Assembly: GCF_900200035.1 (NCBI RefSeq)
Contig: NZ_FZTC01000017.1
Span: forward strand, 310,001 to 374,000
Direction: 5' to 3'
Length of the DNA: 64,000 bases
Source of the DNA: Klebsiella grimontii
Lineage (GTDB): Bacteria > Pseudomonadota > Gammaproteobacteria > Enterobacterales > Enterobacteriaceae
Part shown: positions 50,259-59,381 of the stretch, one piece after another
Layout: every line of letters begins with the position of its first letter
How positions within the stretch are numbered: the stretch's first letter is position 1
Notes under the pieces: model-generated
Seen by the model: the letters and a program-made list of their open reading frames with translations, nothing else
The model's database searches: none
What the model was told of the DNA's origin: nothing
Program-made: the position numbers and the translations under genes

Positions 50259-51146
50259 ATGAGCGAGAAATTACAAAAAGTGCTGGCCCGCGCTGGCCAC
50301 GGCTCCCGCCGTGAAATCGAAGCCAAAATCGAAGCTGGCCGCGTCAGCGTCGATGGCAAAATCGCCACCCTTGGCGATCGCGTTGAAATTGTCCCGGGTT
50401 TAAAAATTCGCATCGACGGCCACCTGATCTCTGTGAAAGAGTCTGCGGAACAGATTTGCCGCGTGCTGGCCTACTACAAGCCGGAAGGCGAACTCTGTAC
50501 CCGCAACGACCCGGAAGGGCGTCCGACGGTGTTCGATCGTCTGCCAAAGCTGCGCGGCGCGCGCTGGATTGCCGTCGGTCGTCTGGACGTGAACACCTGC
50601 GGCCTGCTGCTGTTTACCACCGACGGTGAACTGGCGAACCGCCTGATGCACCCGAGCCGCGAAGTGGAACGTGAATACGCGGTGCGCGTGTTTGGCCAGA
50701 TTGACGATGACAAGCTGCGCCAGCTTTCTCGCGGCGTACAGCTGGAAGACGGCCCGGCGGCGTTCAAAACCATCAAGTTTACCGGTGGTGAAGGGATTAA
50801 CCAGTGGTACAACGTCACGCTGACCGAAGGGCGTAACCGCGAAGTCCGTCGCCTGTGGGAAGCCGTTGGCGTACAGGTCAGCCGCCTGATCCGCGTGCGC
50901 TACGGCGATATTCTGCTGCCGAAAGGCCTGCCGCGCGGCGGCTACACCGAGCTGGACCTGGCGCAAACCAACTACCTGCGTGAGCTGGTCGAGCTTACGC
51001 CGGAAACCACCTCTAAGGTCGCCGTCGAAAAAGATCGCCGTCGCATGAAGGCAAATCAGATTCGCCGCGCGGTTAAGCGCCACAGCCAGGTGAGTAATAA
51101 TAATAACAACCGTCGTTCCAGCAGCCGTAATAACGGTAACGGTTAA
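50259..51146 (+). CDS. rluB: 23S rRNA pseudouridine-2605 synthase
   Basis: 295 residues (E. coli 291). S4 RNA-binding domain at about residues 3-60 ([30 protein letters not shown]), then the RsuA-family synthase domain with catalytic Asp110 in [15 protein letters not shown]. It isomerises U2605 in the 23S rRNA peptidyl-transferase region. The C-terminal tail is basic, Asn- and Ser-rich ([13 protein letters not shown] type), probably disordered. Followed by a strong terminator. Confidence 0.97.
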   Translation: MSEKLQKVLARAGHGSRREIEAKIEAGRVSVDGKIATLGDRVEIVPGLKIRIDGHLISVKESAEQICRVLAYYKPEGELCTRNDPEGRPTVFDRLPKLRGARWIAVGRLDVNTCGLLLFTTDGELANRLMHPSREVEREYAVRVFGQIDDDKLRQLSRGVQLEDGPAAFKTIKFTGGEGINQWYNVTLTEGRNREVRRLWEAVGVQVSRLIRVRYGDILLPKGLPRGGYTELDLAQTNYLRELVELTPETTSKVAVEKDRRRMKANQIRRAVKRHSQVSNNNNNRRSSSRNNGNG

Positions 51147-51155
51147 TTATTCCAG

Positions 51156-51182
51156 TTCCGGCGGTCGCCGCCGGAATTTTCT
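51156..51182 (+). terminator. rluB terminator
   Basis: Nine-base perfect stem TTCCGGCGG/CCGCCGGAA, three-base loop, then TTTTCTCTC. In E. coli btuR follows; here an inserted cassette begins. Confidence 0.88.
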
Positions 51183-51186
51183 CTCT

Positions 51187-51202
51187 TGTGACTCCTTTCA
51201 CA
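51187..51202 (+). promoter_or_regulatory. CRP site upstream of the beta-glucoside cassette
   Basis: TGTGA-CTCCTT-TCACA matches both CRP half-sites perfectly. A -10-like TATACT is at 51273-51278, so CRP would sit near -90 relative to a start at about 51285. Predicts catabolite control of the downstream transporter and hydrolase. Confidence 0.85.
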
Positions 51203-51311
51203 CTTCTGCATAAAGACAAAAAACGGGAAATCCCCGGACAAATAACGCAAAGCGATGCGCCTGGCTACGCCATATACTGACGCCACTGATTACATTAACA
51301 GGTAGCCTAAA

Positions 51312-52676
51312 ATGGAAACAGCAGGAAAACTATCGGCAAGCTATGTGGTTATCGGCGTTAAAGAAAAAATAGGCTATGGATTTGGCGATTTCGCCTCTAA
51401 TTTATCCTTCGGCTTTGTTTCTCTATTCTTACTTTTTTTCTATACCAATATTTACGGGATTAGCGCCGTACAGGCGAGCCTGATCTTTGTTATTGCCCGC
51501 GTGGTTGATGCGGCCTTTAATATTGTGATTGGTTTTGCTATCGATAAAACCCACAGCCGTTACGGTAAACTTCGTCCATGGTTATTGTATGGTTCCATTC
51601 CGCTGGGCTTTCTGACGGTGCTCTGCTTTGTGCCTTTCGGCGGTGAGGCCAAATTCTACTTCGCACTGATTTCATATACTATTTATTGCCTGGCCTATAC
51701 GGCGGTGAATACGCCTTACTCGGCGCTGACCAACCGTTTAACCCAGCATGAAGCCTCCCGTTCATCGCTGTCGGTATACCGGTTTGTACTGGCGATTGTT
51801 GGCTATCTGATTGTGTCCACCACCGCGGATAGGCTGATTTCCCCGTTTAGCGATAAACAGCTGGGCTATGTCTTCGCCGTCTCTTGCTTTGCGCTGCTGG
51901 CGACGTTTTTGTTCCTTGCCTGTTTCGGGATGACCAAAGAGCGCGTTGGCGAAGAAGAGGAACAGATTCCGGCGCCGACGCTGCGGGAAATGTTGAAGGC
52001 GGTGGCAGGTAACGCGCCGCTAATTAACCTCTCCATGTTCACCGTCTTTTTTTATATTGCCTATACCGTGTGGATGGCGATCGCTATTTACTTTATCAAA
52101 TATATCATTGGTAGCGAAGGTTTTACCTCCACCTTCTTTATGATTCAGTCGGCGACTTATATTGTCGGTACCGTTATTTCGGAAAAAATTATTGCGTTGA
52201 TAGGTAAAAAGAAAATGACGTTGGTGGCCCTGTTAATCGGCGTGGTGGGCGTACTGATGCAATATTTTATCGCCGGCGACAATATCTGGCTGATCATGAC
52301 CGGCGTGTGTCTCTACAGTATTACGCTGGGGATGGGTTTCGTTTCAATGTGGTCAATGATTGCCGATACCGTGGAATATGCCGAGTGGCACCATGGGGTG
52401 CGTACCGAAGGCGCAATTTACGGCTTTTTTAATTTCATCACTAAAATAGCAATGGCCATCGGCGGCGGCTGCGCGGGATGGATGCTGGACTATTATCACT
52501 ATGACGCGGGCAATATCACCGCCAGCGCGATTAACGGCATTAACGTACTGATGACGCTATTTCCCGGCGCGATGTTTGCCCTCAGCGCCCTGTTTGTCGC
52601 CTGCTATTCGCTGGATGAAAAAACCTATCGCGATATTGTGCAAAAGATCAGCCTGCGTAAACAGAACGCGCTTTAA
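51312..52676 (+). CDS. GPH-family sugar (glycoside-pentoside-hexuronide) symporter
   Basis: 454 residues with about twelve membrane segments. Family features: GYGFGDFASNLSFGFVSLFLLFFYTNIYGIS at the start, RVVDAAFNIVIGFAIDKTHSRYGKLRPWLLYGSIPLGF (the GPH loop with DxxxxxxGKxRP), and YAEWHHGVRTEGAIYGFFNFITKIA near the end. GPH proteins are cation symporters for melibiose, xylosides or glucuronides. It is 18 bases before a GH3 gene, so the likely cargo is a beta-glucoside or beta-xyloside. Not present between rluB and btuR in E. coli. Confidence 0.9.
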   Translation: METAGKLSASYVVIGVKEKIGYGFGDFASNLSFGFVSLFLLFFYTNIYGISAVQASLIFVIARVVDAAFNIVIGFAIDKTHSRYGKLRPWLLYGSIPLGFLTVLCFVPFGGEAKFYFALISYTIYCLAYTAVNTPYSALTNRLTQHEASRSSLSVYRFVLAIVGYLIVSTTADRLISPFSDKQLGYVFAVSCFALLATFLFLACFGMTKERVGEEEEQIPAPTLREMLKAVAGNAPLINLSMFTVFFYIAYTVWMAIAIYFIKYIIGSEGFTSTFFMIQSATYIVGTVISEKIIALIGKKKMTLVALLIGVVGVLMQYFIAGDNIWLIMTGVCLYSITLGMGFVSMWSMIADTVEYAEWHHGVRTEGAIYGFFNFITKIAMAIGGGCAGWMLDYYHYDAGNITASAINGINVLMTLFPGAMFALSALFVACYSLDEKTYRDIVQKISLRKQNAL

Positions 52677-52694
52677 CCTCAGGGAGCCAGAGAG

Positions 52695-55052
52695 ATGAGT
52701 AACGATTTTAACACCACCCTTGCCGCGATGAGCGCGGAAGAGAAAGTGGCGCTGTTGACCGGCAGCGGCCTTTGGCGCACCGCCTCGCTGCCGCAGCACG
52801 GTATCGAAGATATCATTATGACCGACGGCACTTATGGCGTGCGCTACAGCAGCGCGCAGATTGATGGCCGGGAAAAGTGGAGCATGGATGATTTTATCTC
52901 GGTCATCACCCAAACCGCAGACCAGGCCAGCGTGGAAGAGCCCGCCGCGAAAGGGGGCAGTGAAGCGCTGTTCAGCACTTCGCTACCGGCGACCTGCTTT
53001 CCAAACGGCTCCAGCCTGGCCTGCAGTTGGGATGTGGAACTGGTGCATCAGATGGGGCAAGCGCTGGGGCGAGAGTGTCAGCAAATGGGCGTCGGGATCC
53101 TGCTCGGGCCCGGCATTAATATTCGCCGCACGCCGCTGGCCGGGCGCGGCTATGAATATTACGCCGAAGACCCGGTGGTCAGCGGTGACATTGCCGCAGC
53201 GTTGATCAACGGTCTGCAGCAGGAGGGCGTCGGCGCCAGCCTGAAGCATTTTGCGGCCAATAACTCGGAATTTCGCCGCACGGAGATGGATTCGATCATT
53301 GAAGAGCGGGCGCTGCGGGAAATTTACCTGGCGGGTTTCCAGCGGGCGATTGCAAAATCCCGGCCGTGGACGGTGATGTCCTCCTACAATCGTCTTAACG
53401 GCGTACAAACTTCGCAGGATCCGTTTTTACTCACTCAGGTATTGCGCGATGAGTGGGGATATGACGGCCTGGTGATGTCCGACTGGTACGGCATTAAAGA
53501 TCGTCCCGCTTCGTTGATGGCGGGCAACGACCTGGCGATGCCGGAAACCCGCCGCGATAAACAAACCCTGCTGGCGGCTATCGAAGCCGAAGAGGTGCCG
53601 ATGGCGGTGGTGGATCGCGCCTGTCTACGCATGCTGGAACTGCTCGACAAGGTTCAGCGCCATCGCCGCCCGCAAACGCGAGCCGATTTTACGGCGCACC
53701 ACGCGCTGGCGCAGCGGCTTGCCGGTGAATCTATCGTCCTGCTGAAAAATGAAGAGGCTCTGCTGCCGCTGCGTTCGGAGAAAACACCGCGCATCGCGGT
53801 GCTGGGTAAACCGGCGCAGGAGCCGGTGATTCAGGGATCCGGATGCGCGACCACGGTACCGTATCTTCTCGATCGCCCGCTGGATGAAATTTTCGACCTC
53901 GCCGGGGACGATTTTAGCGTTACCTGGGCCGTAGGCGCGCCGGACGATCTGCGCGATGATGAACAGGCGCTGGCGCAGGCCTGCAGCGTGGCACAAGAGG
54001 CTGACGTGGCGGTACTCTTCGTCAGTACCGCCGTAGGCGAAGATGGCGAAAACGGCGATCGTCAGGATCTGCATATTCTGCCGGTGCACGAGCGGTTGAT
54101 TCGTGAAGTCGCCGCGGTCCAGCCAAATATCGTGGTGGTGCTGGCGAATAGCGATGCGGTGGTGATGCCGTGGCTTGGCGAATGCAAAGCGCTGCTGGAA
54201 ACGTTTTTTGCCGGTCAGGGGATGGGGCGCGCGGTGGCGGAAATCCTCTTCGGCAAGCGTAACCCCTGCGGCAAGCTGACGGTAACGGTGCCTAATTCCC
54301 TGGAGGAAACCCCGGCCTGGCTACACTATCCGGGCGAAAACCTGCGCCACTACTACGGAGAAGGGCTTTTTGTCGGCTATCGCTATTATGACAAACGTCG
54401 CCTGATGCCTCAGTTTCCGTTTGGTTTTGGCTTAAGCTATACCCGGTTTGCCTACGATAATATCGCGCTGTCAGCCTCCCGATTAGGCGCAGACGAGACG
54501 CTTACGGTGTCGTTCGACCTGACCAACTGCGGGGAGTATGCGGGTAAAGAGATCGTCCAACTGTACGTCAGCGCGCCGAAGGGGGAGCTGATTCGCGAAG
54601 TACAGTCATTAAAAGCGTTCAGCAAAGTGGCGCTGGCCGCCGGAGAATCCCGGCGCGTAAGCCTGCAGCTGCCCATTGCCGAACTAGCCTGCTACCATCC
54701 GGGTCTTGGCGACTGGATGGTGACGCCGGGCATCTGGCAGATCCGCGTCGGCGCCTCATCCCGCGATCTGCCGTTAACGGCGGAAATGGAGGTAGATTGC
54801 CCGCAGCGGTACGTCCCGCTGCGCGATGATAACTCTCTGCAACAGCTGATCCAGCAGCCGGAGGCCTTTGCCCGCGTCGTGACGCTGATTGCCGATAAGA
54901 GTCAGATACCAGCGGAGCAGGTGCGTGAAAAATTGATTCGCCTGGCGCCGGATCTGTTCTGCGGGCTGCTGATTGCGCTGACCGAGTTCCTGGCGCTGGA
55001 TATTGAGCGCGACGAGCTTAACGCGGTGCTGGCGGGCGCTCATCATTGCTAA
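52695..55052 (+). CDS. GH3 beta-glucosidase-type glycoside hydrolase
   Basis: 785 residues. The GH3 N-terminal barrel (about 1-330) holds the nucleophile Asp263 in GYDGLVMSDWYGIKD and the KHFAANNSEFRR sugar-binding region; the C-terminal alpha/beta domain (about 360-600) and a fibronectin-III-like domain (about 625-700, NCGEYAGKEIVQLYVSAPKGELIREVQSLKAF) follow. There is no signal peptide, so it acts in the cytoplasm on sugar imported unphosphorylated by the neighbouring symporter. Exact specificity (glucoside or xyloside) cannot be told from sequence. About 70 extra residues follow the fibronectin domain. Confidence 0.93.
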   Translation: MSNDFNTTLAAMSAEEKVALLTGSGLWRTASLPQHGIEDIIMTDGTYGVRYSSAQIDGREKWSMDDFISVITQTADQASVEEPAAKGGSEALFSTSLPATCFPNGSSLACSWDVELVHQMGQALGRECQQMGVGILLGPGINIRRTPLAGRGYEYYAEDPVVSGDIAAALINGLQQEGVGASLKHFAANNSEFRRTEMDSIIEERALREIYLAGFQRAIAKSRPWTVMSSYNRLNGVQTSQDPFLLTQVLRDEWGYDGLVMSDWYGIKDRPASLMAGNDLAMPETRRDKQTLLAAIEAEEVPMAVVDRACLRMLELLDKVQRHRRPQTRADFTAHHALAQRLAGESIVLLKNEEALLPLRSEKTPRIAVLGKPAQEPVIQGSGCATTVPYLLDRPLDEIFDLAGDDFSVTWAVGAPDDLRDDEQALAQACSVAQEADVAVLFVSTAVGEDGENGDRQDLHILPVHERLIREVAAVQPNIVVVLANSDAVVMPWLGECKALLETFFAGQGMGRAVAEILFGKRNPCGKLTVTVPNSLEETPAWLHYPGENLRHYYGEGLFVGYRYYDKRRLMPQFPFGFGLSYTRFAYDNIALSASRLGADETLTVSFDLTNCGEYAGKEIVQLYVSAPKGELIREVQSLKAFSKVALAAGESRRVSLQLPIAELACYHPGLGDWMVTPGIWQIRVGASSRDLPLTAEMEVDCPQRYVPLRDDNSLQQLIQQPEAFARVVTLIADKSQIPAEQVREKLIRLAPDLFCGLLIALTEFLALDIERDELNAVLAGAHHC

Positions 55053-55068
55053 TGACAGGAGAGTGCGC

Positions 55069-56043
55069 ATGTTCCCTTTTTCAGTGACTCATCCTCGTTC
55101 GGTCAGCCAGACCGGCCGACAGACGGTGAACAGCGGCTACGAGCTGATTGCCTTTGATGCGGAGAAGCTGAACGTGTTTGCCGCGGAGGTTCGCTACTGC
55201 GAGCCTCACTGGCATCCGGCTCCGGAGCTGATTACCGTGCTGGCGGGGCGATTTACGCTCTCTGTCGGCCAGCAGAGCCTGGAGCTTACGCAGGGGGATA
55301 TGCTGTACATCAATGCCGAAGAGGTCCATTCGCTTAGCGCGGAGGAGGCGGGCAGCCAGCTGGTCACCGTCCAGTTTTCACCCGGCCTGTTTGATGAGCT
55401 TCATCCCTCGCCGCAGCTGGACTGGAATACCTGCGGACGATCTTACTCTACGGCAGACAGTGAGGTGCACCTCCGGCTGGCGAGGCTACTGGAACAGCTA
55501 ATCGATAACCACGCGCCGTTTCAGCGCATCGCGGCGATTTATCTGCTGCTGGATGCGGTCGTCTGCGCCGGAAAGCCGACGCGGCGCGGCGAAAGCTCGC
55601 TGCGCGACGAGGCGATGATCAAAAAAGGCATTGATTTTATCAATCAACACTTTGATCAGCCGCTGACCCTGAGCGAGGTCGCCTGCCATAGCGGGATGAG
55701 CTACTCCTGGTTTTCGCGGTTGTTCAAAAAAGTGAGCCGCTATAATTTTAAAGAGTACCTGACGCTGGTGCGGCTAAACAAAGCCCGCACTCTGCTGCGC
55801 GATACGCGCACGCCAATCACTGAGATCAGCCACAGCTGCGGCTTTCAGGAGCACAAGTCTCTAATTGCCGCCTTTAATAAATACTGCGGCGTCACGCCAA
55901 CCGAATACCGTAAGCGCTTCGTCTCGCGGCAAAATATTCCCGAAAGCGAGCTGGCGCTGGGGGAGGATTGCCTGTGCCTGCCGCTCAATCATGGGCTGCT
56001 CGAGCGGCTGGCGGCTAGTAGTCGATCCCTATCTGCGCCTTGA
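55069..56043 (+). CDS. AraC-family regulator of the beta-glucoside cassette
   Basis: 324 residues from the ATG at 55069 with ribosome site AGGAGAG; an ATG inside the GH3 gene is unsupported. N-terminal cupin sensor (about 20-110: CEPHWHPAPELITVLAGRFTLSVGQQSLELTQGDMLYINAEEVH), and the two AraC helix-turn-helices at about 190-290 (LSEVACHSGMSYSWFSRLFKKVSRYNFKEYLTLVRLNKARTLL, ITEISHSCGFQEHKSLIAAFNKYCGVTPTEYRKRF). Third gene of the cassette. Its end overlaps the 3' end of btuR on the other strand by 29 bases, a sign that the cassette was fitted tightly against btuR. Confidence 0.9.
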   Translation: MFPFSVTHPRSVSQTGRQTVNSGYELIAFDAEKLNVFAAEVRYCEPHWHPAPELITVLAGRFTLSVGQQSLELTQGDMLYINAEEVHSLSAEEAGSQLVTVQFSPGLFDELHPSPQLDWNTCGRSYSTADSEVHLRLARLLEQLIDNHAPFQRIAAIYLLLDAVVCAGKPTRRGESSLRDEAMIKKGIDFINQHFDQPLTLSEVACHSGMSYSWFSRLFKKVSRYNFKEYLTLVRLNKARTLLRDTRTPITEISHSCGFQEHKSLIAAFNKYCGVTPTEYRKRFVSRQNIPESELALGEDCLCLPLNHGLLERLAASSRSLSAP

Positions 56044-56605
56044 TCCCGGCATCGAAGGCGTGCTTAACCGGACGCAGTTCGCTAACGGTATCGGCCAGTT
56101 CGGTAATTTCACGGTGGCAGCCGCGGCCGGTGATAATGACCGTCTGGTGCGCCGGGCGGTTGCGCAGCGCGGTAAGCACCTCTTCCAGAGGCAGGTAGTC
56201 GTAGGCCACCATATAGGTGAGCTCGTCCAGCAAAACGAGGTCGAGGCTTTCATCGGCCAGCATTCGGCGCCCGTGCTCCCAGACTGAAAGGCAGGCGGCG
56301 GTGTCGCTTTCGCGATCCTGCGTATTCCAGGTAAAACCGGTCCCCATCACCTGAAATTCGACGCCGTGCGGCTCGAGCAGGTTGCGCTCGCCGTTTGGCC
56401 AGGTGCCTTTTATAAACTGCACGACGCCGGCCTTTTTACCGTGCCCGACGGCGCGGGTAACGGTGCCAAAAGCGGCGGTGGTTTTGCCTTTACCGTTACC
56501 GGTAAACACGATCACGATGCCGCGTTCTTCCTGCGCGGCGGCGACGCGAGCGTCAACTTTCTCTTTTACCCGCTGCTGGCGTTCGCGGTGGCGTTCATCA
56601 CTCAT
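56015..56605 (-). CDS. btuR: cob(I)alamin adenosyltransferase
   Basis: 196 residues, as in E. coli BtuR (CobO family). ATP-dependent transfer of the adenosyl group to the cobalt of corrinoids. P-loop FTGNGKGKTTAAFG at about residues 35-48; VLLDELTYMVAYDYL (Walker B-like) and the C-terminal VKHAFDAGIKAQIGIDY are conserved. Its ATG overlaps the yciK stop by four bases. Confidence 0.98.
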   Translation of the reverse strand: MSDERHRERQQRVKEKVDARVAAAQEERGIVIVFTGNGKGKTTAAFGTVTRAVGHGKKAGVVQFIKGTWPNGERNLLEPHGVEFQVMGTGFTWNTQDRESDTAACLSVWEHGRRMLADESLDLVLLDELTYMVAYDYLPLEEVLTALRNRPAHQTVIITGRGCHREITELADTVSELRPVKHAFDAGIKAQIGIDY

Positions 56606-57363
56606 TGTGCGATTCCTGGTTTGCGGCCCGGCTGGGCGTCAAAAGTCATTCCCGTCTTACGGCGGCTGTCGTCGCCCATCAGCCACAGGTAAACCGGCAT
56701 GATATCAGCGGGGGTTTTCAATTTTTGCGGATCTTCCGTTGGGAAGGCATTGGCGCGCATTTTGGTGCGCGTGCCGCCGGGGTTGATGCAGTTAACCCGC
56801 AGATGACGGCTCTGATACTCTTCGGCCAGCACCTGCATCATGCCTTCGGTGGCGAATTTAGATGCGGCATAAGCGCCCCAGTTGGCGCGCCCCTGACGGC
56901 CGACGCTGGAGGAGGTAAAGACCAGCGAACCCGATTCGGATTTAAGTAATAAAGGAAGCAGCGCCTGGGTGAGCATAAAGGTGCCGTTCACGTTTACCTG
57001 CATGACCTGCTGCCATACTTCCGGCTTTTGCCGATCCATTGGGCACACGTCGCCCAACAGACCCGCGTTGTGCAGCACCCCGTCGAGGCGCGGATAGTGG
57101 ATGGCGATCTTCTGCGCCAGCTGTTGGCACTCCTGCGGCGTGCAGGTTAACAGGTCGAGAGTGAACCAGCGGGCGGGAATGCCGCCCGCTTGCTGAATCT
57201 CGTGCGCAACGCTGCGCAGCTTCTCTTCATTACGGCCGACCAGGATAACGCTGGCGCTATAGCGGGAATAGGTCAGGGCGGCTTCACGGCCTATGCCATC
57301 GCTGGCGCCGGTAACCAGGATGATGCGATCCTGTAACAGGTGACGTTGCGGTTGATAGTGCAC
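56602..57363 (-). CDS. yciK: short-chain dehydrogenase YciK
   Basis: 253 residues (E. coli YciK 252). Classical SDR: LVTGASDGIGREAALTY, HNAGLLGDV, FTSSSVG and catalytic YAASK. Substrate unknown; often annotated as an oxoacyl-ACP-reductase-like oxidoreductase. It forms a two-gene unit with btuR by a four-base ATGA overlap, which hints at some link to corrinoid use, though none is shown. Confidence 0.95.
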   Translation of the reverse strand: MHYQPQRHLLQDRIILVTGASDGIGREAALTYSRYSASVILVGRNEEKLRSVAHEIQQAGGIPARWFTLDLLTCTPQECQQLAQKIAIHYPRLDGVLHNAGLLGDVCPMDRQKPEVWQQVMQVNVNGTFMLTQALLPLLLKSESGSLVFTSSSVGRQGRANWGAYAASKFATEGMMQVLAEEYQSRHLRVNCINPGGTRTKMRANAFPTEDPQKLKTPADIMPVYLWLMGDDSRRKTGMTFDAQPGRKPGIAQ

Positions 57364-57617
57364 GGCGACTCCTCGGGCGATCGGCAGGCGATCGCGCTTG
57401 CTATTCGGTATTTCACTTTTGCGCTTTATGCCTGAAAGCGCCCGCTATTGCAATCGGCGAAACGGAAACTCTTCGCGGAATTAATATCTTGCAACGATTT
57501 CATCGTCGCTGAAAAAAACAGGAAGGCGCCTCGCGCGCGACACAAAGCACAAAGACTTCTCGCCGACGGCTGATGTACACTGTGCGCCAACGTCAGCGGT
57601 TTACACAAGGTGAAAAC

Positions 57618-58664
57618 GTGGAATTACTTGCTCAATATGGCCTGTTTTTGGCCAAAATCGCGACCATCGTTGTCGCAATTGCGGTTATCGTCGCCATTAT
57701 TGTTAACCTGACTCAGCGCAAAAAACAGCGCGGCGAGCTGCGGGTAACCAATCTTAGCGAGCAATATAAGGAGATGAAGGAAGAGCTGGCGGCTTCGTTG
57801 CTCGATGGGCCGCAGCAGAAGCTGTGGCATAAAGCGCAAAAGAAAAAGCTCAAGCAGGAAGCAAAAGCGGCAAAGGCGCGGGCAAAGCTGGGAACTCCCG
57901 AGCAGGACGCTAAACCGCGCGCCTGGGTGCTGGATTTTAAAGGCAGTATGGATGCCCACGAAGTCAGCAGCCTGCGCGAAGAGATCACCGCCGTTCTGGC
58001 GGCGGCAAAAGCGCGCGACCAGGTGGTGATTCGCCTTGAAAGCCCCGGCGGCGTGGTCCACGGCTACGGCCTTGCCGCTTCACAGCTGCAGCGTCTGCGC
58101 GACAAACAAATCCCGTTAACGGTCGCGGTAGATAAAGTTGCGGCCAGCGGCGGCTATATGATGGCCTGCGTGGCGAACAGAATCGTCAGCGCGCCGTTCG
58201 CTATCCTTGGCTCTATTGGCGTTGTGGCGCAGATCCCCAACATCAATCGTTTTCTTAAGAACAAGGACATCGACATTGAGCTGCATACGGCCGGGCAGTA
58301 CAAACGTACCCTGACGATGCTGGGCGAAAATACCGAAGAAGGGCGCCAGAAATTCCGCGAAGATCTCAACGATACCCATCGACTCTTCAAAGACTTTGTC
58401 CACCGGATGCGCCCTGAGCTGGATATCGAGCAGGTAGCGACGGGTGAACACTGGTATGGCGTTCAGGCGCTGGAAAAAGGCCTTGTTGACGCGGTGGAAA
58501 CCAGCGATGAACTTCTGCTGGGCCTGATGGACAAGCATGAGGTTATCAGCGTGCGCTACCAGCAGCGTAAGAAAATGCTCGACCGGTTTACCGGCAGCGC
58601 GGCGGAAAGCGCCGATAAACTGCTGCTGCACTGGTGGCAGCGCGGGCAAAAGCCGCTGATGTAA
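57618..58664 (+). CDS. sohB: S49-family inner membrane peptidase SohB
   Basis: 348 residues from a GTG at 57618 (VELLAQYGLFLAKIATIVV), one shorter than E. coli SohB; start chosen on that match. A membrane helix at about 8-28, a charged Lys/Ala-rich coiled linker (about 60-110), then the signal-peptide-peptidase S49 domain with VIRLESPGGVVHGYG, the catalytic Ser region DKVAASGGYMMACVA and the Lys region GQYKRTL. Proposed to degrade signal peptides or membrane fragments; in multicopy it suppresses htrA loss in E. coli. Confidence 0.96.
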   Translation: MELLAQYGLFLAKIATIVVAIAVIVAIIVNLTQRKKQRGELRVTNLSEQYKEMKEELAASLLDGPQQKLWHKAQKKKLKQEAKAAKARAKLGTPEQDAKPRAWVLDFKGSMDAHEVSSLREEITAVLAAAKARDQVVIRLESPGGVVHGYGLAASQLQRLRDKQIPLTVAVDKVAASGGYMMACVANRIVSAPFAILGSIGVVAQIPNINRFLKNKDIDIELHTAGQYKRTLTMLGENTEEGRQKFREDLNDTHRLFKDFVHRMRPELDIEQVATGEHWYGVQALEKGLVDAVETSDELLLGLMDKHEVISVRYQQRKKMLDRFTGSAAESADKLLLHWWQRGQKPLM

Positions 58665-58695
58665 AAAAACAACGCGAGGCACGGGCCTCGCGTTG
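58663..58695. terminator. terminator between sohB and yciN
   Basis: Perfect 11-base stem CAACGCGAGGC/GCCTCGCGTTG with loop ACGG; seven A on the left give a U run in the minus direction, so it ends yciN well and sohB less clearly. Confidence 0.85.
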
Positions 58696-58719
58696 TCGTA
58701 TTGGCCCTGCGCGCGGCGG

Positions 58720-58971
58720 TTAATCCGCCAGGTGATACTTATCAGACAGCTCGTGCGCGAGATATTTAAACATATTGAATACCGCCGTACTCTTCGCCGT
58801 TGGCAGACCCTGCTCATCAAGATAAAACTCGCCGCTGAACACCAGCACGCCGTTACGCTGAACGACGTCGGTGGCCTCGATCCCGGCTAACGTATCTTCA
58901 TGTTCGCGAATGAGTTTGTTGGCTTTTTCCAGAAGCGTCTGGCGATCGATGGGTTGGGTTGTACCTTGCAT
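58720..58971 (-). CDS. yciN: DUF2498 small protein YciN
   Basis: 83 residues, as in E. coli Yci[31 protein letters not shown], then [42 protein letters not shown]. Acidic helical protein with no known function. Ribosome site AGGAGG. Divergent from topA across a 410-base region. Confidence 0.95.
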   Translation of the reverse strand: MQGTTQPIDRQTLLEKANKLIREHEDTLAGIEATDVVQRNGVLVFSGEFYLDEQGLPTAKSTAVFNMFKYLAHELSDKYHLAD

Positions 58972-59381
58972 AAATGCCTCCTGTGATTCTTCGCGGCTAG
59001 TCTACGCCGCACGGCGACGAGGGGCAAATTTTCCATGGATCTTCTGGGGGTAATCGCAGGAGCTTAATAAACATCAGTTTAGTGGCGGGATTTGCTTTTG
59101 CATGCTAATAAAGTTGCGTAACGAATTTTATCAGGTACAGTGTGACGCTTTCAGCGATCTGGCAACAGATTTGCTTGACATTCGGCCAAAAATTATTCGT
59201 GCTATGTCGCCTGGCAAGAAAAAGCCAGCAAACTCAGCTATCTGGTTTTATGGACCTGAAACCGGTGCAAAGGGTTGATATCCATCGATAACGACGCAAC
59301 ATAGGTTGTGACGTGTCGCCAGTGGATGGTGAATCAATGTGCGATGTATTCCTGGATGAATCAAATTAGGTAAAGGTGAAT
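58972..59381. promoter_or_regulatory. yciN-topA intergenic region
   Basis: A 410-base gap with no convincing gene. It should hold the several topA promoters known from E. coli. A -35 TTGACA is at 59175-59180 with TGCTAT 19 bases on, an imperfect spacing that fits a supercoiling-sensitive promoter; a small hairpin CTGGC/GCCAG (59211-59228) lies in the leader. The topA ribosome site AGGTGA is just before its ATG. Confidence 0.5.
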
